From Ypsolopha sequella (taxonomy: Eukaryota; Arthropoda; Insecta; Lepidoptera; Ypsolophidae): a stretch of 64,000 bases of DNA. This document shows positions 21,696 through 32,405 of this stretch, piece by piece; positions within the stretch are counted from its first letter, which is position 1, and each line of letters begins with the position of its first letter. The stretch is taken from NCBI GenBank assembly GCA_934047225.1, contig OW203989.1:5245977-5309976 (forward strand), in the 5' to 3' direction. The notes beneath the pieces are model-generated. The model was not told where the DNA came from and did not search any database. It saw only the letters and a list, made by a program, of their open reading frames with translations. A program made the position numbers and the translations under genes.

Positions 21696-23151
21696 ACAGT
21701 TCCGGCCATACATTGAAGGTTCACATTTCGTTGTACTCACAGATCATAGCGCTCTTGAATGCTTGGATAAAATGAAAGATCCTCACGGAAGATTAGCACG
21801 CTGGGCTATGCGACTCCAGCAATTTGATTATGAAATGATCTATAAAAGGGGTAAAGACAACATAGTTCCAGATGCGTTATCACGAGCCATTGACCATGAA
21901 GAAATATGTGTAATTGAAATACAACCAGAAGATAAAGATGACTGGTATACCAGCATGGAAGATGCCATCAATAACGGGAAAACAGAAAATGATTGGACAA
22001 TTGATCAAGGTATATTATGGAAATACTTGAAACTTAATCAATTTCCGGAAGAAAAAGATTCATGGAAAATGGTAATTCCAGAAAGATTAAGACACACCGT
22101 TCTCAAAGAGTGTCATGACGATCCAGTCTCAGGACATTTTGGAGTAAAAAAGAGCATTAATAGAGTGAGACAGCGTTATTTTTGGCCATCACTTATTAGG
22201 GATACGAAGGATTATGTTCATAAATGTGAAATATGTGCCAAGCATAAACATAATCAACAACCACCAACAGGTATGATGGGTAAGCATAAAGAGGTTACTG
22301 AACCTTTTCAAATAATATCTATGGATCTAATGGGGCCTTTTCCAAGATCCAAATCTGGAAACACTATGCTGCTAGTCATTGCATGTTGGTTCAGTAAGTT
22401 CGTTTTTCTGTTTCCCCTCAGGAATGGAAAGGCATCAAACATTACAAAAATTGTAGAAGAACAGATATTTCTCATGTACGGAGTACCCAATGTAATTATC
22501 TGTGATAATGGAAAGCAATTTACGTCAAATCAATTTAGGGACCTGATTATTGAATACAATTCCAAAATTTGGTATACACCATACTATCACCCTCAGGCTA
22601 ATCCTACAGAGAGAGTCAATAAAGTCATTGGAACAACAATCGCTTCATATGTTCAAGACAACCACAAAGATTGGGATAAGTATTTACCCCACATCGGTCA
22701 CGCAATTCGAACTGCCGTTCATGAGGTAACAGGTAAAACACCATCCTATTTGTTTTTGGGACGGGAAACGTCTATCCATGGTTTAGGCAATAAAATAAAC
22801 TTCTCTACTACAGAACCATTGCTATTTGACAGAAGTATTTATGAAGAAAAACTCAAGATTCGAGATGATGTATATAAGGACATTAACGAAAGAATGAGAA
22901 AAGCTTATGAAATAAATTCTAAGAACTACAATCAAAGACGCAGAAATGTACGTTACCAAGTTGGGGATTTAGTGTGGAAAAAGACAAAGTTTCAGTCTAA
23001 TACAGACAAAAATTTTATGGCCAAGCTCTCTCCTAAATATGAAAAAGCCGTAATATCTGACAAACTATCCTCGGATGTATACATGTTAAAAAGCCTCAGA
23101 GGAAAACATTTGGGAAAGTGGCATGCAACAGATCTTAAACGATTAATATAA
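21640..23151 (+). pseudogene. pol: Pol, second part: RNase H end and integrase, out of frame with RT
   Basis: Homology resumes in the next frame at about 21640 (YSTSERELLSVVHAVEQF). The RNase H remainder runs to about 21890. Integrase follows: zinc-binding H-H-C-C with His at 22114 and 22135 and CEIC from 22225; catalytic Asp at 22324 (MDLMGPF), Asp at 22504 (CDNGKQF) and Glu at 22609 (PTERVNK), with 34 residues between the last two. The C-terminus is a Lys/Arg-rich domain ending KWHATDLKRL; no chromodomain is evident. The stop at 23149-23151 is 54 bp before the 3' LTR. An ATG at 21610 is unlikely to be a real start; this part is read only if the frameshift is bypassed. Confidence 0.88.
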
Positions 23152-23190
23152 ATGTTTCTATTTGCGCGGAATCCAGTTTGGATTCCTTTT

Positions 23191-23202
23191 GAGGAGGGGG
23201 AG
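23191..23202 (+). promoter_or_regulatory. Polypurine tract
   Basis: GAGGAGGGGGAG, three bases before the 3' LTR, is the expected primer for plus-strand DNA synthesis. Confidence 0.85.
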
Positions 23203-23205
23203 TAA

Positions 23206-24208
23206 TGTAATGTTCAGTGTTCAGTTCTGCTACTCGCCAATAGATGGCAGTAGTAGTAATACTTTTCGAGTATTCAACTTTTTACGCATGAAAGTGGATG
23301 GTAGAAGCAAGTCGAATAAAATAAAATAATCGGCGGGTAAGCAGAAACGAATGATTCATTTGGTGTCACTGGATCTGAGTTGATCAAATTGTAGAATATT
23401 TATAGGATTTATTGCGAAACTAAGATATTTTGTTGTTATTGTGAAGTTTTGCACGATTACAGTTATTTGAAATAATAAGTGCAATATAAAACATTGTCAC
23501 GGGGTAAGTTTTTCGAAAATATGTTATTATCCTAAAGTGATTTACATAAAATCACATTGCAACATTAAAATATGTAATCTGTAACTTACAGCCTTAAAGT
23601 AACGCCCCTTTGAACGGATTCCACTTTACTGAGGAAATTACATGGCCTGGGAATCGATTTCTCCCGCAACGCCATGACCGTTAATAACGGTGTGTGCCCG
23701 TGACGTCACCAACCTGTAAGTTACTTTATTCCCTTTAACTTGCATCCTGTGCTATCGGAGAACTTTGTCTACGGACCTGCTAATAATTGGAACTCGGGAT
23801 TCTTGAGGGAAATAGCAGCATTGTCAATTCAAGCAAACCAGAGACCGGATGAAACCCATGGCCATAATAGGCTTATTTATTGTGTGTGTTATAGCAATTA
23901 GGTGTTAAGTAAAGTTATTGTGGTCATCTCGAGCGTCTATGCTGAATCTTAAATAAGACGAGTTAGTGTAGTCAAATTTTTAAATTTATAGTCCGAGAGC
24001 CACAGATCTTTTACCTACGTCATTTTGTGTAGGAATTTATTCTGAGTGTGTAAATCATCCGTGATAATTATTTGCATCTAGAATTAAGTTTTATATGTAT
24101 TTTCGCTTAGTCCAGGAGCACTGTAAATATATTCTACCTAAAAGATAATTGTCTTTTGATTTTTATTAGAACCGAATTCTTCTAAGAAAGGAAACACAAA
24201 ACATCACA
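23206..24208 (+). repeat. 3' LTR
   Basis: Same length (1003 bp) and, on visual comparison, same sequence as the 5' LTR, followed by TCCA at 24209-24212. Confidence 0.95.
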
Positions 24209-24214
24209 TCCACG

Positions 24215-24598
24215 CTGCGACGCGGTTTCGTACAGATATTAGCGTAGTTTGTCGTTGCCGTGTGGAGCTGCATTATTGTACTATAGTTGTTTTGCTATGA
24301 AATTGAGTTTAGGGATAATTTATTCCTTCGTTAGCTTAAAGCTGCGTCTATTCTCCGTCTAGAAACTTGCGACTAGAGAAACATCTTTATGTAAGAATTA
24401 AAATAACACCTTTATTAGATACTATAGCTTTTACCCACGACTTTTTCCGCGCAGGTAAAATATACGAGTACTTCGTAAATAACTTGAGGCAAGACAAGTT
24501 TTTTTGAAAATCTAATTCAATCGTGGGCCACAACTTTAGTGAATCGTAGGCATACAATACAAAATACAATACAAACTCCTGTACACAACACTAGGGTG
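24215..24598. other. Spacer after the LTR element
   Basis: The interrupted target continues here. It is AT-rich with no gene or repeat boundary recognised. Confidence 0.35.
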
Positions 24599-24600
24599 AA

Positions 24601-25094
24601 GCCGGCGCCAGACATGTGTCCACTTCTTCGACGACTTTGTACACACATTTGGCTCACCTGCCACACATGCTTCGCAAACTCTTTTCTCCACAGTATGCTG
24701 GTAGACAACAAAGGAGATGGACGACAATTTCGTGGATTCAGTGTGCTTATATTATTTATGTGCATGTAATTATTTTTTACATCTGCAACAAAATATATCG
24801 AAACGTCCGAGAAGAAGGCGTGAATGGATGTTTGTCCATTTTGAACGATCAAACACGTAGTTTCTCACACAACCGTTCCGTACAACAGCGCTCGCGCAAC
24901 TGGTCTTTGCAAATAGTGTGGCAGGCTACGCACTTATTTGAACACATTCCTTTGATGTGCGCTAAAAAACCGATACCGCTCGGCAAAGTGCAAATCTGTG
25001 TACAAACTTTGGAACACATAGACAAAGTCTCGTGCCACACAGTGTGTCCACTCGAGTGTTCAAATAAGTGTACACATGTCTGGCGCCGGCCTTA
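24601..25094. mobile_element. Inverted-repeat element with GCCGGCGCC termini
   Basis: GCCGGCGCCAGACATGTG at the left is repeated inverted at 25072-25092. The interior is full of short related words (GTGTCCACTT, GTGTACACTT, GTACACACATT), which look like subterminal binding-site repeats. An open frame spans most of the interior (24616-25161) by chance; its last ~25 codons belong to the adjoining non-LTR scrap. Superfamily not assigned. Confidence 0.5.
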
Positions 25095-25410
25095 TAGCAA
25101 TTCATATAATGTTACAGCAATTGGACTGTGGAACTCATTACCACACAGTACTTTTAATTGACCTACCAAGAGCCATTTCAAGAAAAAGCTAAAAGAGCAC
25201 TTCCTCTCGCTGTCATAGTAAATAGGTAAGTTTATTTATACTATAATTATTAATATATATTTTTGTTAAGGTATCGTACGATATATTATACATATATATT
25301 TAAGATATATCTTTTGTAGTACACAAAATTTCCCTTTCCTGCTTAGGTTTGCTGGAAGAAATTTCTTTATAGGGATAAGCTCGCCTGTGTACATACCTTC
25401 TAATTTATTT
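25095..25410 (+). pseudogene. CR1-like non-LTR retrotransposon 3' end
   Basis: The plus frame reads NVTAIGLWNSLPHSTFN, a stop, then SHFKKKLKEHFL: the LWNSLP...FKKKL phrase is the usual C-terminus of CR1-type ORF2 proteins. The 3' UTR phrase TTGCTGGAAGAAATTTC then ATAAGCTCGCCTGTGTACA also occurs at 45318-45360 (plus) and, reversed, at 59700-59730. No intact coding. Confidence 0.55.
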
Positions 25411-25494
25411 TATAGCACACTGTGCGTAAAATGACCGCTTTACGCACGCTGCGCGTGCGTAAAGTCAGCATTTTCCGCACTTGTGCTATAAAAA
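25409..25494. repeat. Near-perfect 86-bp palindrome
   Basis: TTATAGCACACTGTGCGTAA then GCTTTACGCACGC is followed at once by its inverse (GCGTGCGTAAAG, then CTTGTGCTATAAA), leaving almost no loop. It could extrude as a cruciform; likely a collapsed foldback element. Confidence 0.75.
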
Positions 25495-25499
25495 ATTAT

Positions 25500-27300
25500 A
25501 CGAAACTCGTGCGAGAAACTTTTTCTCGACTCGTGTGATTGCAGCACTCGCCTTCGGCTCGTGCCGCAAACTCACACTCGTCAGAAAACGTTTCATCGTA
25601 ATGTACTAATATGTCTAAACTGTTTCTTTCTATGTACATCAAAGAATAAAGAAAGAATCTGTTTATTTTCGCCCCTTCTGAAATTAGTTTTTTCCCTTCT
25701 ACGGACAAAATCCTAATTGTCATTTTATTATATGCTGCAAATCGTAGTCACAGGTGCATAACACTTGAGTCTTACCAGTGTAAAAAGTTTGTATCGTGAA
25801 AGTTATATGTACAAGTACTAATAAACCATCTTTCTACTAAGGGTATGAAGGTACAGACCGCTTATTAGTATCGTTTATTACCTAAAACTTTAGGTCACGA
25901 ATTCATGGAAAGGCCGTAACGTAGCATATCTAAAAGATTGCTGTACTATTTTTTATTCGTACTTTCAAATTCAAATTAAAATTTCATTTATTAAACTTAT
26001 TAAATTTAATTTATAAAATTTTTGTGAGTACTATCCCCAGTAGCAAAAAGGACAAATGCAAGAGCAGTAGAAAGTAAACCGTTAAGTAATATTGAAGCAA
26101 CATAAATTAGCTTTCAGATATATCCAGATATGCAGCCGCTATACCCCTAATGTATGTCGATTTGGGCATAAATTAAGCAGTCAAATGGGACAAAGACATT
26201 ACAACGGTATTTCATAAACTATTTTTGGACATAACGCAGCGCATATTTACTCCTTAGTCCGTACAAGAGAGTTAATATGGCAATTTACACCCACTGAAGG
26301 GTCTAAAAAGCGATATAAGAGCGATTTATACGCTATAAAGGGTCCAGTAACTACCTTGAAATTTTATTTGCGGTTAGAGTTATTTTATATCTTTCCTTCC
26401 TTATAAATGTTCAGTGTACAAACTTCCATTTGAAATCTTCAAATGTTGCAAGATACACATTAATATGTGAACGATATGAGACACAAATACACAGCATATA
26501 AAACGGAGTTATTTTTACCTTACTATGTGAGTTGGGAGTGAAATTCTCTTCAGAAGATATATTTGACATTTTGACTGTATGTTTTCACTCCGCCTTTAAT
26601 GCTTTCTAATAATGTGAAATAAGATTTAATAGTAGAGAAATGTGCAGGTAAGATAAGTTTTTTTATTATACACAATTTTTTATAATAATTAATTATTTTT
26701 TTATTTATAAAAAATTAGTCAGGATTTTGTTCGTTGTTAGGATGCATATGAACCGTAGAAAGCAGGGCGTCTGTCCATGGATTTTAGTTGTAAAATCGAG
26801 AAATAGCACTCCCAATGGTTACTCTTGAAAGCAGGTTAAAGCACCATTATTTAACTGTCGATGTCTGGTTTAAGAGAGTTATAAATCGCTCATGCATCAA
26901 TGCTCTATACTATAATAGCAAAATTCTAACTCAGTTAGGAAAGCATGAATTATAATTGACTCCATTTAAGCATTCTAAACATCTACGAGGGTAAGTCTAT
27001 CCGTTTTTATTCATTATGTACTCAACTTACAGTAGTTACAACTCTAAAACCTACGAGAGTATTTAAACTAACTTTACTTGCTCAGTTCTTATATTGGAGT
27101 TAGTACCATTTGATATACCGCTGCCATACATTGGGTTATGATTGCACCTTTGTATGTGTTGAAGAGACTTCTTTATAAGTCCTTAGCATTCCATTGCTGA
27201 TAATTAGGAAGTGAAGCTTCAAATATTACTGAGAGCATTAGCTAACGTGCATTTCTATCTCTTCAAGTAAATTTCACTGCTTTTATAACTCTCTTTTGCA
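25500..27300. other. AT-rich spacer upstream of a candidate gene
   Basis: No exon with a convincing frame and splice sites was found here, although earlier exons of the 27302-27707 gene could lie in it. 26655-26720 is AT-only inverted sequence. Confidence 0.35.
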
Positions 27301-27301
27301 G

Positions 27302-27707
27302 CCAAGAAGAGTCTATTACAAAAGCAAAAAAGCAGCTATCCTATATATATTACTTGGGACTGGGGCTCTACCGCGTAATTCTCATTTGTATCAACTTCAA
27401 GCAAATGCAGGCGAAATTCAACGCGTGCAAAAGAGATGGCATGTTAGGCGGGCGTCGTCGCACGCACGAAAAATTTCAATCTCAAGTTGATGTTGATGAA
27501 AATGAGAATTACGCGGTAGACCCACTGGACTGTGTGTGTAGGTATGTCTAGGAGACAAACTCAAATAAAAAATAAAAAGATCGTCAGGTATTTAACAAAG
27601 ATTCTTATTTGAAAGCCTTATTTGTTTGCCTTTACAGGTATTTAGAGCGAGGAAGAATGCCACCTCCTTGTTACAATGCCCCAAAACACCCTTGTCACCT
27701 GGACTAG
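27302..27707 (-). other. Antisense side of the candidate Cys-rich gene: nothing coding
   Basis: The minus strand here has no open frame of note; this supports treating the plus-strand frame described in the next entry as the meaningful one. Confidence 0.3.
27302..27707 (+). CDS. Candidate two-exon gene end, Cys-rich C-terminus (partial)
   Basis: Exon A (27302-27541) follows a strong acceptor (CTCTCTTTTGCAG) and is open throughout in one frame; it ends at a consensus donor (AG/GTATGT). A 96-bp intron ends TTTGCCTTTACAG, and exon B (27638-27707) continues in the same frame to TAG. Together they give about 102 residues. Features: a hydrophobic stretch (YYLGLGLYRVILICINF), a GGRRR basic site that could be a prohormone cleavage site, an acidic run (VDVDENENY) and a final region with four Cys (LDCVCRYLERGRM, PPPCYNAPKHPCHLD). 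Earlier exons, including the start, are not identified. I do not recognise the family; a secreted peptide precursor is a guess. Exon A contains an inverted repeat (27369-27519), so an exonised MITE is the main alternative. Confidence 0.4.
27369..27519. repeat. Inverted repeat inside the candidate exon
   Basis: TACCGCGTAATTCTCATT at the left is present inverted at 27502-27519, and similarity continues inward (ATCAACTT). TA lies at both extreme ends, which would suit a Tc1/mariner-type MITE of about 150 bp. Confidence 0.55.
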
Positions 27708-27904
27708 CAAATAATTAATTGAATTTTATTGTGTGTGTAAACTGTTAAAAGTGCTGAAAAGACCTATTTTATATGCATCAAAACTGTTTGTAAATTAAAA
27801 CTTACCGCACTCTTGTTTTATTTTAATTTAGTTACAGAAAGTTGGCTAACCTGAAACCTTTTTTTTATATACACAAACCCTCAATTTAGATATAATTACA
27901 TCTT

Positions 27905-28640
27905 TTTTTAGGGTTCCGTTGTACCTAAAAGGTACAAAGGGAACTTTTATGGTGAGACTCCATTGTCCGTCCGTCCGTCCGTATGTCACAGCCTCATAAC
28001 TTTAGCACCGTTAAAGATAAAGACATGAAATTTGGCACAAAAATAGCATTTATTTGTCCACATACCATGGCGTAAAAAAAAATAAAAAGTTTGAAATTGT
28101 TCATAATATTTCCAAAAACAAAAGTAAGAAAAATAAAAAATTATATCCTTAAAATCCAATAAGGGTATCAAATTGTAGATATTAAAAAGTAAAATATATA
28201 TTTTTACTATATTTGCTGGCACTGGTTTCGAGAAATCTTTAAAAAAACACAAAAATATGTATGTCCCCCCCTTTATCTCCGAAACTGTTGAACCGAAAAA
28301 TATGAAAAAAATTTCGATTATAGATCATAACTGGCCAATTACAGGAAAACTACGATTTAAATAAAGTTGACCACAAATGAGAAATATAAAAAAAGAAGAA
28401 AAATATTTTATAAAAATACAATATGAGTATCATATTGTATCATATTATATGAGTATCATATTGTAGGTATTAAAAAATATATGTCCCCCCCCTTATCTCC
28501 AAAACTGGTGCACCGAAAAATATGAAAAAAATCATGGTAACATATTGTGTTTACGCAAATATTACAGAAAAAATAGTGCGTTTGAGAAATTGATGAAAAA
28601 ATATGAAGAAATTATGCCATGTCAAACCATGGACGAACAT
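27905..28640 (-). repeat. Family C dispersed repeat
   Basis: The minus-strand counterpart of 10436-11222: it begins TTTAGGGTTCCGTTGTACC, then the GTCCGTCCGTCCGTATGTCA block, and AAACTG(T/G)TG...CCGAAAAATATGAAA occurs twice (about 28280 and 28503). No coding. Confidence 0.55.
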
Positions 28641-28896
28641 TCGTTCATGCTAAAACTAAATAAAAAATATTTTCGTTCTTTGCTTTAAAAGTTTTTTCTT
28701 ACATGGATTTATAAAGAGAAAAAAACATCTGTTCTCCCTTTACTTGTATGGGGACCCCATGAGATAAAGTGAAAACCAATTTTGTATAAGATGCTAATTA
28801 TTGGGTAAATATAAGAAAATACGAGTACATACTTTGTACAAATTTCATGTATCTATCGTCTTCGTTTAGGAGCTAATAGTAGATTATGCACTAAGG

Positions 28897-29671
28897 CAGG
28901 GGTCGGCAACCTTATGACATAGGAGGGCCACAAATGTTACCAGAGGATCAGCGGGGGCCGCATATAATAAATAACGCATTAGTCAATTTCGTATCATATT
29001 TATTGTAGTTTAAAACACAATTTATTATTAAAATCTAATGCGTTTTTTGCGGCTACATTTGACTTGCATTTTAGACGTGGAAAGCTGCGCCGAGCGTAGA
29101 ACGATTAGACACCTCGCTTGTTCTCTCGTGTTAGTTTTTTTATCGTGGTCGTATTTATTGAATTTTACAGAAAAAATCATATTTAATATACCAGACAAAA
29201 TTTTAAAAATGTGAAACGGCCCAATTGTATTTTATAACGTTTGTGATTGTCTTGAATTGTAGTTGAGACAAAATTCGACAGTTAAGTTATTGAAATGAGT
29301 AAAACCCTAATACCATTTTTAGATTTTGGGCCTACTTTAGATAGATTTGTTTCTTACACCATAAGTTATTTTTAATATTCGCTGCGGCGGAAGTGTAGAT
29401 ACATTATCTGTGATAATAAATATATATTTTATTTATTTATCATTGAAATATTATTCAATAAATCAATTTAACAGAGACTGTCGTTTTAGATTATTTTGCT
29501 CGGCGCCCTCTTATGCTTGCTTTTTCGTTAGTTCAGAATAGAAAATGTCTGCTCACGCAAATATGTACAACCAAACACAATTATCATGCAGTGATTGGGA
29601 ACCTTGAGGGCCGTACCGAAGTGGGTCACGGGCCGCATGCGGCCCGCGGGCCGCCGGTTGCCGACCCCTGT
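28897..29671. mobile_element. Non-autonomous hAT element (Charlie/Buster-type ends)
   Basis: Termini CAGGGGTCGGCAACC and GGTTGCCGACCCCTG are inverted repeats. CACTAAGG precedes the left end (28889-28896) and recurs after the right end (29672-29679, one base further out), an 8-bp duplication typical of hAT elements. GC-rich subterminal blocks (GGGCCGCATGCGGCCC, GCGGGCCGCC) frame an AT-rich, non-coding core. There is no transposase frame. Confidence 0.8.
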
Positions 29672-29689
29672 CACTAAGGGAATAAAGCA

Positions 29690-29870
29690 GTGTCTTACGT
29701 CACGGGCGGCATATTGAACCCTGAGCGTAACGAGGGACTCTAGAGTTAACTCCTGAGCGTAGAGAGGGAGTTATATAGAGTCCTGAGTAAAGCGAGGGGT
29801 TCAAGCTGCCCAAGACAAAGACAGGCTTTATTCCAGAGGAGCATACTCTACTTTTCACACCTTCTGCGAG
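29690..29870. repeat. Degenerate ~30-bp tandem triplet (CCTGAGCG type)
   Basis: GAACCCTGAGCGTAACGAGG, CTCCTGAGCGTAGAGAGG and GTCCTGAGTAAAGCGAGG follow each other about 30 bp apart; a short decayed tandem inside a dispersed repeat. Confidence 0.45.
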
Positions 29871-30239
29871 ACAATAAAAAGCTCGACATTTTTTATCAAC
29901 ATTAATAATTCAATAAAATTCACTGACAATCACAGTACCAAACACTGTCTTTTGTTTCACATTCTTTGTAAACGCTTTTTTTCTTGTTGTTGAATTCTGC
30001 TTATGGTGGCCAGTTCGATTTTCGAACAAACCTCTTTACAATCCCATATGGGCATTTGTTTTCCACGAGTTTCCACGCGAATTTGATGTTCCAAATTTAA
30101 ATCACTTTATTCCCTAGGAATTTTCATATAACTTTATATCCCTTGAGATATAATGCGTTACTTTACGTTGAGGTTGCATGATATGTAATTGGACATTGTG
30201 GAGCAGGTGGTGTGAAAAAACATTTAACTGACTAATAGG

Positions 30240-30345
30240 CAGACAGAGTTGCCTCACCAATGGGGTACCTTTGCGATATTTGTATAAACACTAAAATATA
30301 GACAAATTTCCAGCAAAAAGCTCTGTGCACGCCACTGCTCTATAT
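30240..30345. repeat. Single end of the hAT MITE family
   Basis: CAGCAAAAAGCTCTGTGCAC then GCCACTG (30313-30339) matches the right terminus of the hAT MITE at 49428-49690. No matching left end was found, so this is a truncated copy. Confidence 0.5.
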
Positions 30346-30734
30346 TGGTTAGAATCAGAACTACTAGTCTTCAACATAAAAACTGCTTAAAGTTATTCTC
30401 ATTCTGAATCTTCTAAAAGCACAACTTTTTCATAATCTCACTGGTTGGTTTGAAATTAATACAACTTTTACCAATCCTTTTTATTGATTGCTGAGCGAAA
30501 ATATTTCCTTTTATTGTTTTCGTCAACAAATTAATTCTTTTTTGCGTCTTAATATCGCTCACATTCGGCATTTGAGTGTGGCAGCGATTCGTTAAACGCA
30601 AATAAAACTGAAGAAAAGCTGCTCGGTGATTCATTAGCAAAATTACGGTGAAAAACGACACGGTAATGCATGTTTAGTGTAGGTGATAGATTGGGCTTGA
30701 TTACGGTGTATCTACGGTAATTACCATGTCATTG

Positions 30735-30935
30735 GAGACACTATTACCTATGTGCTGTGCATGTTGCCATCGCAGTTTCCATTGGTTTCTGTAAAATAGA
30801 ATTTCAAAAATGTTGAATTTAAAACTGAACACTTAAATTCAAAATTAAGTTAATTGTTATTCAATAAAACCTTATTAACCTATGTATTGTGTATATTGCC
30901 ATTGCAAAGTTTCCATCGATTTCTGTAAATAAGGT
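30735..30935 (+). repeat. Family D repeat, two partial copies
   Basis: CTATTACCTATGTGCTGTGC with CCATTGGTTTCTGTAAAATAG, then again TTATTAACCTATGTATTGTG with TTTCCATCGATTTCTGTAAA. The same phrases are at 7130-7240. Confidence 0.45.
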
Positions 30936-30939
30936 AGTT

Positions 30940-31640
30940 TTTTTTATTCAAAAGTTTTGAAATTTTTATTAAAAAAAAAACAATAAAATCGGCCGTGCAT
31001 TCTGAAACTATTTTGAATACCCCATTTAGAGTTCCTGGTTCGTTAAAAATTCATCTATAATATTTGAAAATAACATTTTTGAGAGCCAACATAAATCTTT
31101 CAATATTATTCATGTTGTTTCATTTTAAAACCTATTTAACAAATTACTTTTAGTGTCATTTCATAAAAAAGAAAAATTGTGTGGTGTTTTAGGGTGTTTT
31201 ACACCAACAAACGAATCTAGAGGCCAAAATTACCCAGCTCACAGTTTTGGCTTAACAAAGTAACAATAATCCAAAAGATCCTTTAAATTGCTCAAATTAA
31301 ATCACCCTAATAAAAGCCTTTCATCAATCAAAATAACGTGAAAAATTCTCTGCGTTTCCTTCATAAACGGCGATATGATTCAAATGGACCAATCAGCGGC
31401 AATTATTTCGCACCATTACGCCGCGAGCGCCATGATTGGCTACACGTGTGTCCTCTAATTGGTAATTACTGAGACGAGTTGCAAGTGTGTTCTATTGCTT
31501 ACTTCGTTTTTTATTACGGTACGAAAGCCCACGAATATTTAAGCTCATACATATTTATTTTCACGCGTTTATTTTGCTTTTGTGCTGGTCTGGTTTATTC
31601 GTCCAAATAGACTATGGGCGCACCATGGGTCAATTCGGAG
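30940..31640. other. AT-rich spacer, nothing recognised
   Basis: No gene or repeat boundary could be supported. Confidence 0.35.
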
Positions 31641-31644
31641 ATGT

Positions 31645-31960
31645 GTAGCAAAAAAAACCGGCCAAGTGCGAGTCGCACTCGCGCACGAAGGGTTCCGTAC
31701 CATTATCTATGAAAACTGTAAAAAAAAACATGTCTGTTGTATGGGAGCCCCCTTAAATATTTGTTTTATTCTGTTTTTTAATATGCTTCGTTATAGCGGC
31801 AACAAAAATACATCATCTGTGAAAATTTCAACTGTCTAACTATCACGGTTCATGAGATACAGCCTGGTGACAGACGGACAGACGGACAGACAGACGGACA
31901 GCGGAGTCTTAGTAATAGGGTCCCGTTGGTTACCCTTTGGGTACGGAACCCAAAAAACCA
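31645..31960 (+). repeat. Family B dispersed repeat
   Basis: Starts AAAACCGGCCAAGTGCGAGT then CGCACTCGCGCACGAAGG, has a GACAGACGG tandem stretch, and ends TTTGGGTACGGAACCCAAAA. The full copy at 40868-41145 is very similar. Non-coding; SINE-like or a LINE tail. Confidence 0.65.
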
Positions 31961-32405
31961 CTTCAAAATAAACAAGGTTAGCAGAGCGCAACCTGGAGCA
32001 TTTTGTACAGTGAGCATAAACAAAGTGAGCATGCATGAGCATGAATGTCATAAGGTTGTATATATATTTTTTATTCATACTCAAATGTCATTCATTTAAA
32101 ATCATTAGTTATAAGGTTGTATATATTTTATGTCATTTACCGTTTTTAATTCGACTGACGCCGGCCCCAAAGTGGGCCGAAATATATTTCGAAAATAATT
32201 TTTATATTCTTAATGTTTTAATTAAACAAAAAATAAAATAAAATAAGTGCTCTATGTAGCAATATATATATATTTATTTCAAGTATTAAATAAATGTGAT
32301 TTATGATATAACACGACCATAGTTAAAAGTCAGTTAGGCTTTTCTAGCAAAGTTCTATTATTACAATAAAAATGATTGAATTCCGAAAAAAGCGAATGCG
32401 TGCTG

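Larger units (their letters stand above)
17274..24208 (+). mobile_element. Ty3/Gypsy LTR retrotransposon, complete and young
   Basis: A 6.9-kb element with two 1003-bp LTRs (17274-18276, 23206-24208), TCCA on both outer sides (17270-17273, 24209-24212), a primer site matching tRNA-Lys, gag, pol (protease, reverse transcriptase, RNase H, integrase) and a polypurine tract. RT precedes integrase, as in Ty3/Gypsy. No envelope frame lies between pol and the 3' LTR. I saw no difference between the two LTRs, so insertion must be recent. The only obvious lesion is a frameshift in pol at about 21636-21640. The lineage within Gypsy is not assigned. Confidence 0.95.

Noticed and set aside
23152..23190. 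Envelope gene in the Gypsy element
   Set aside because: Only 39 bp separate the pol stop from the polypurine tract; there is no room for env.
24616..25161. 181-codon plus-strand open frame
   Set aside because: It crosses an inverted-repeat element and runs into a CR1-like scrap; no domain and no codon bias support it as a gene.
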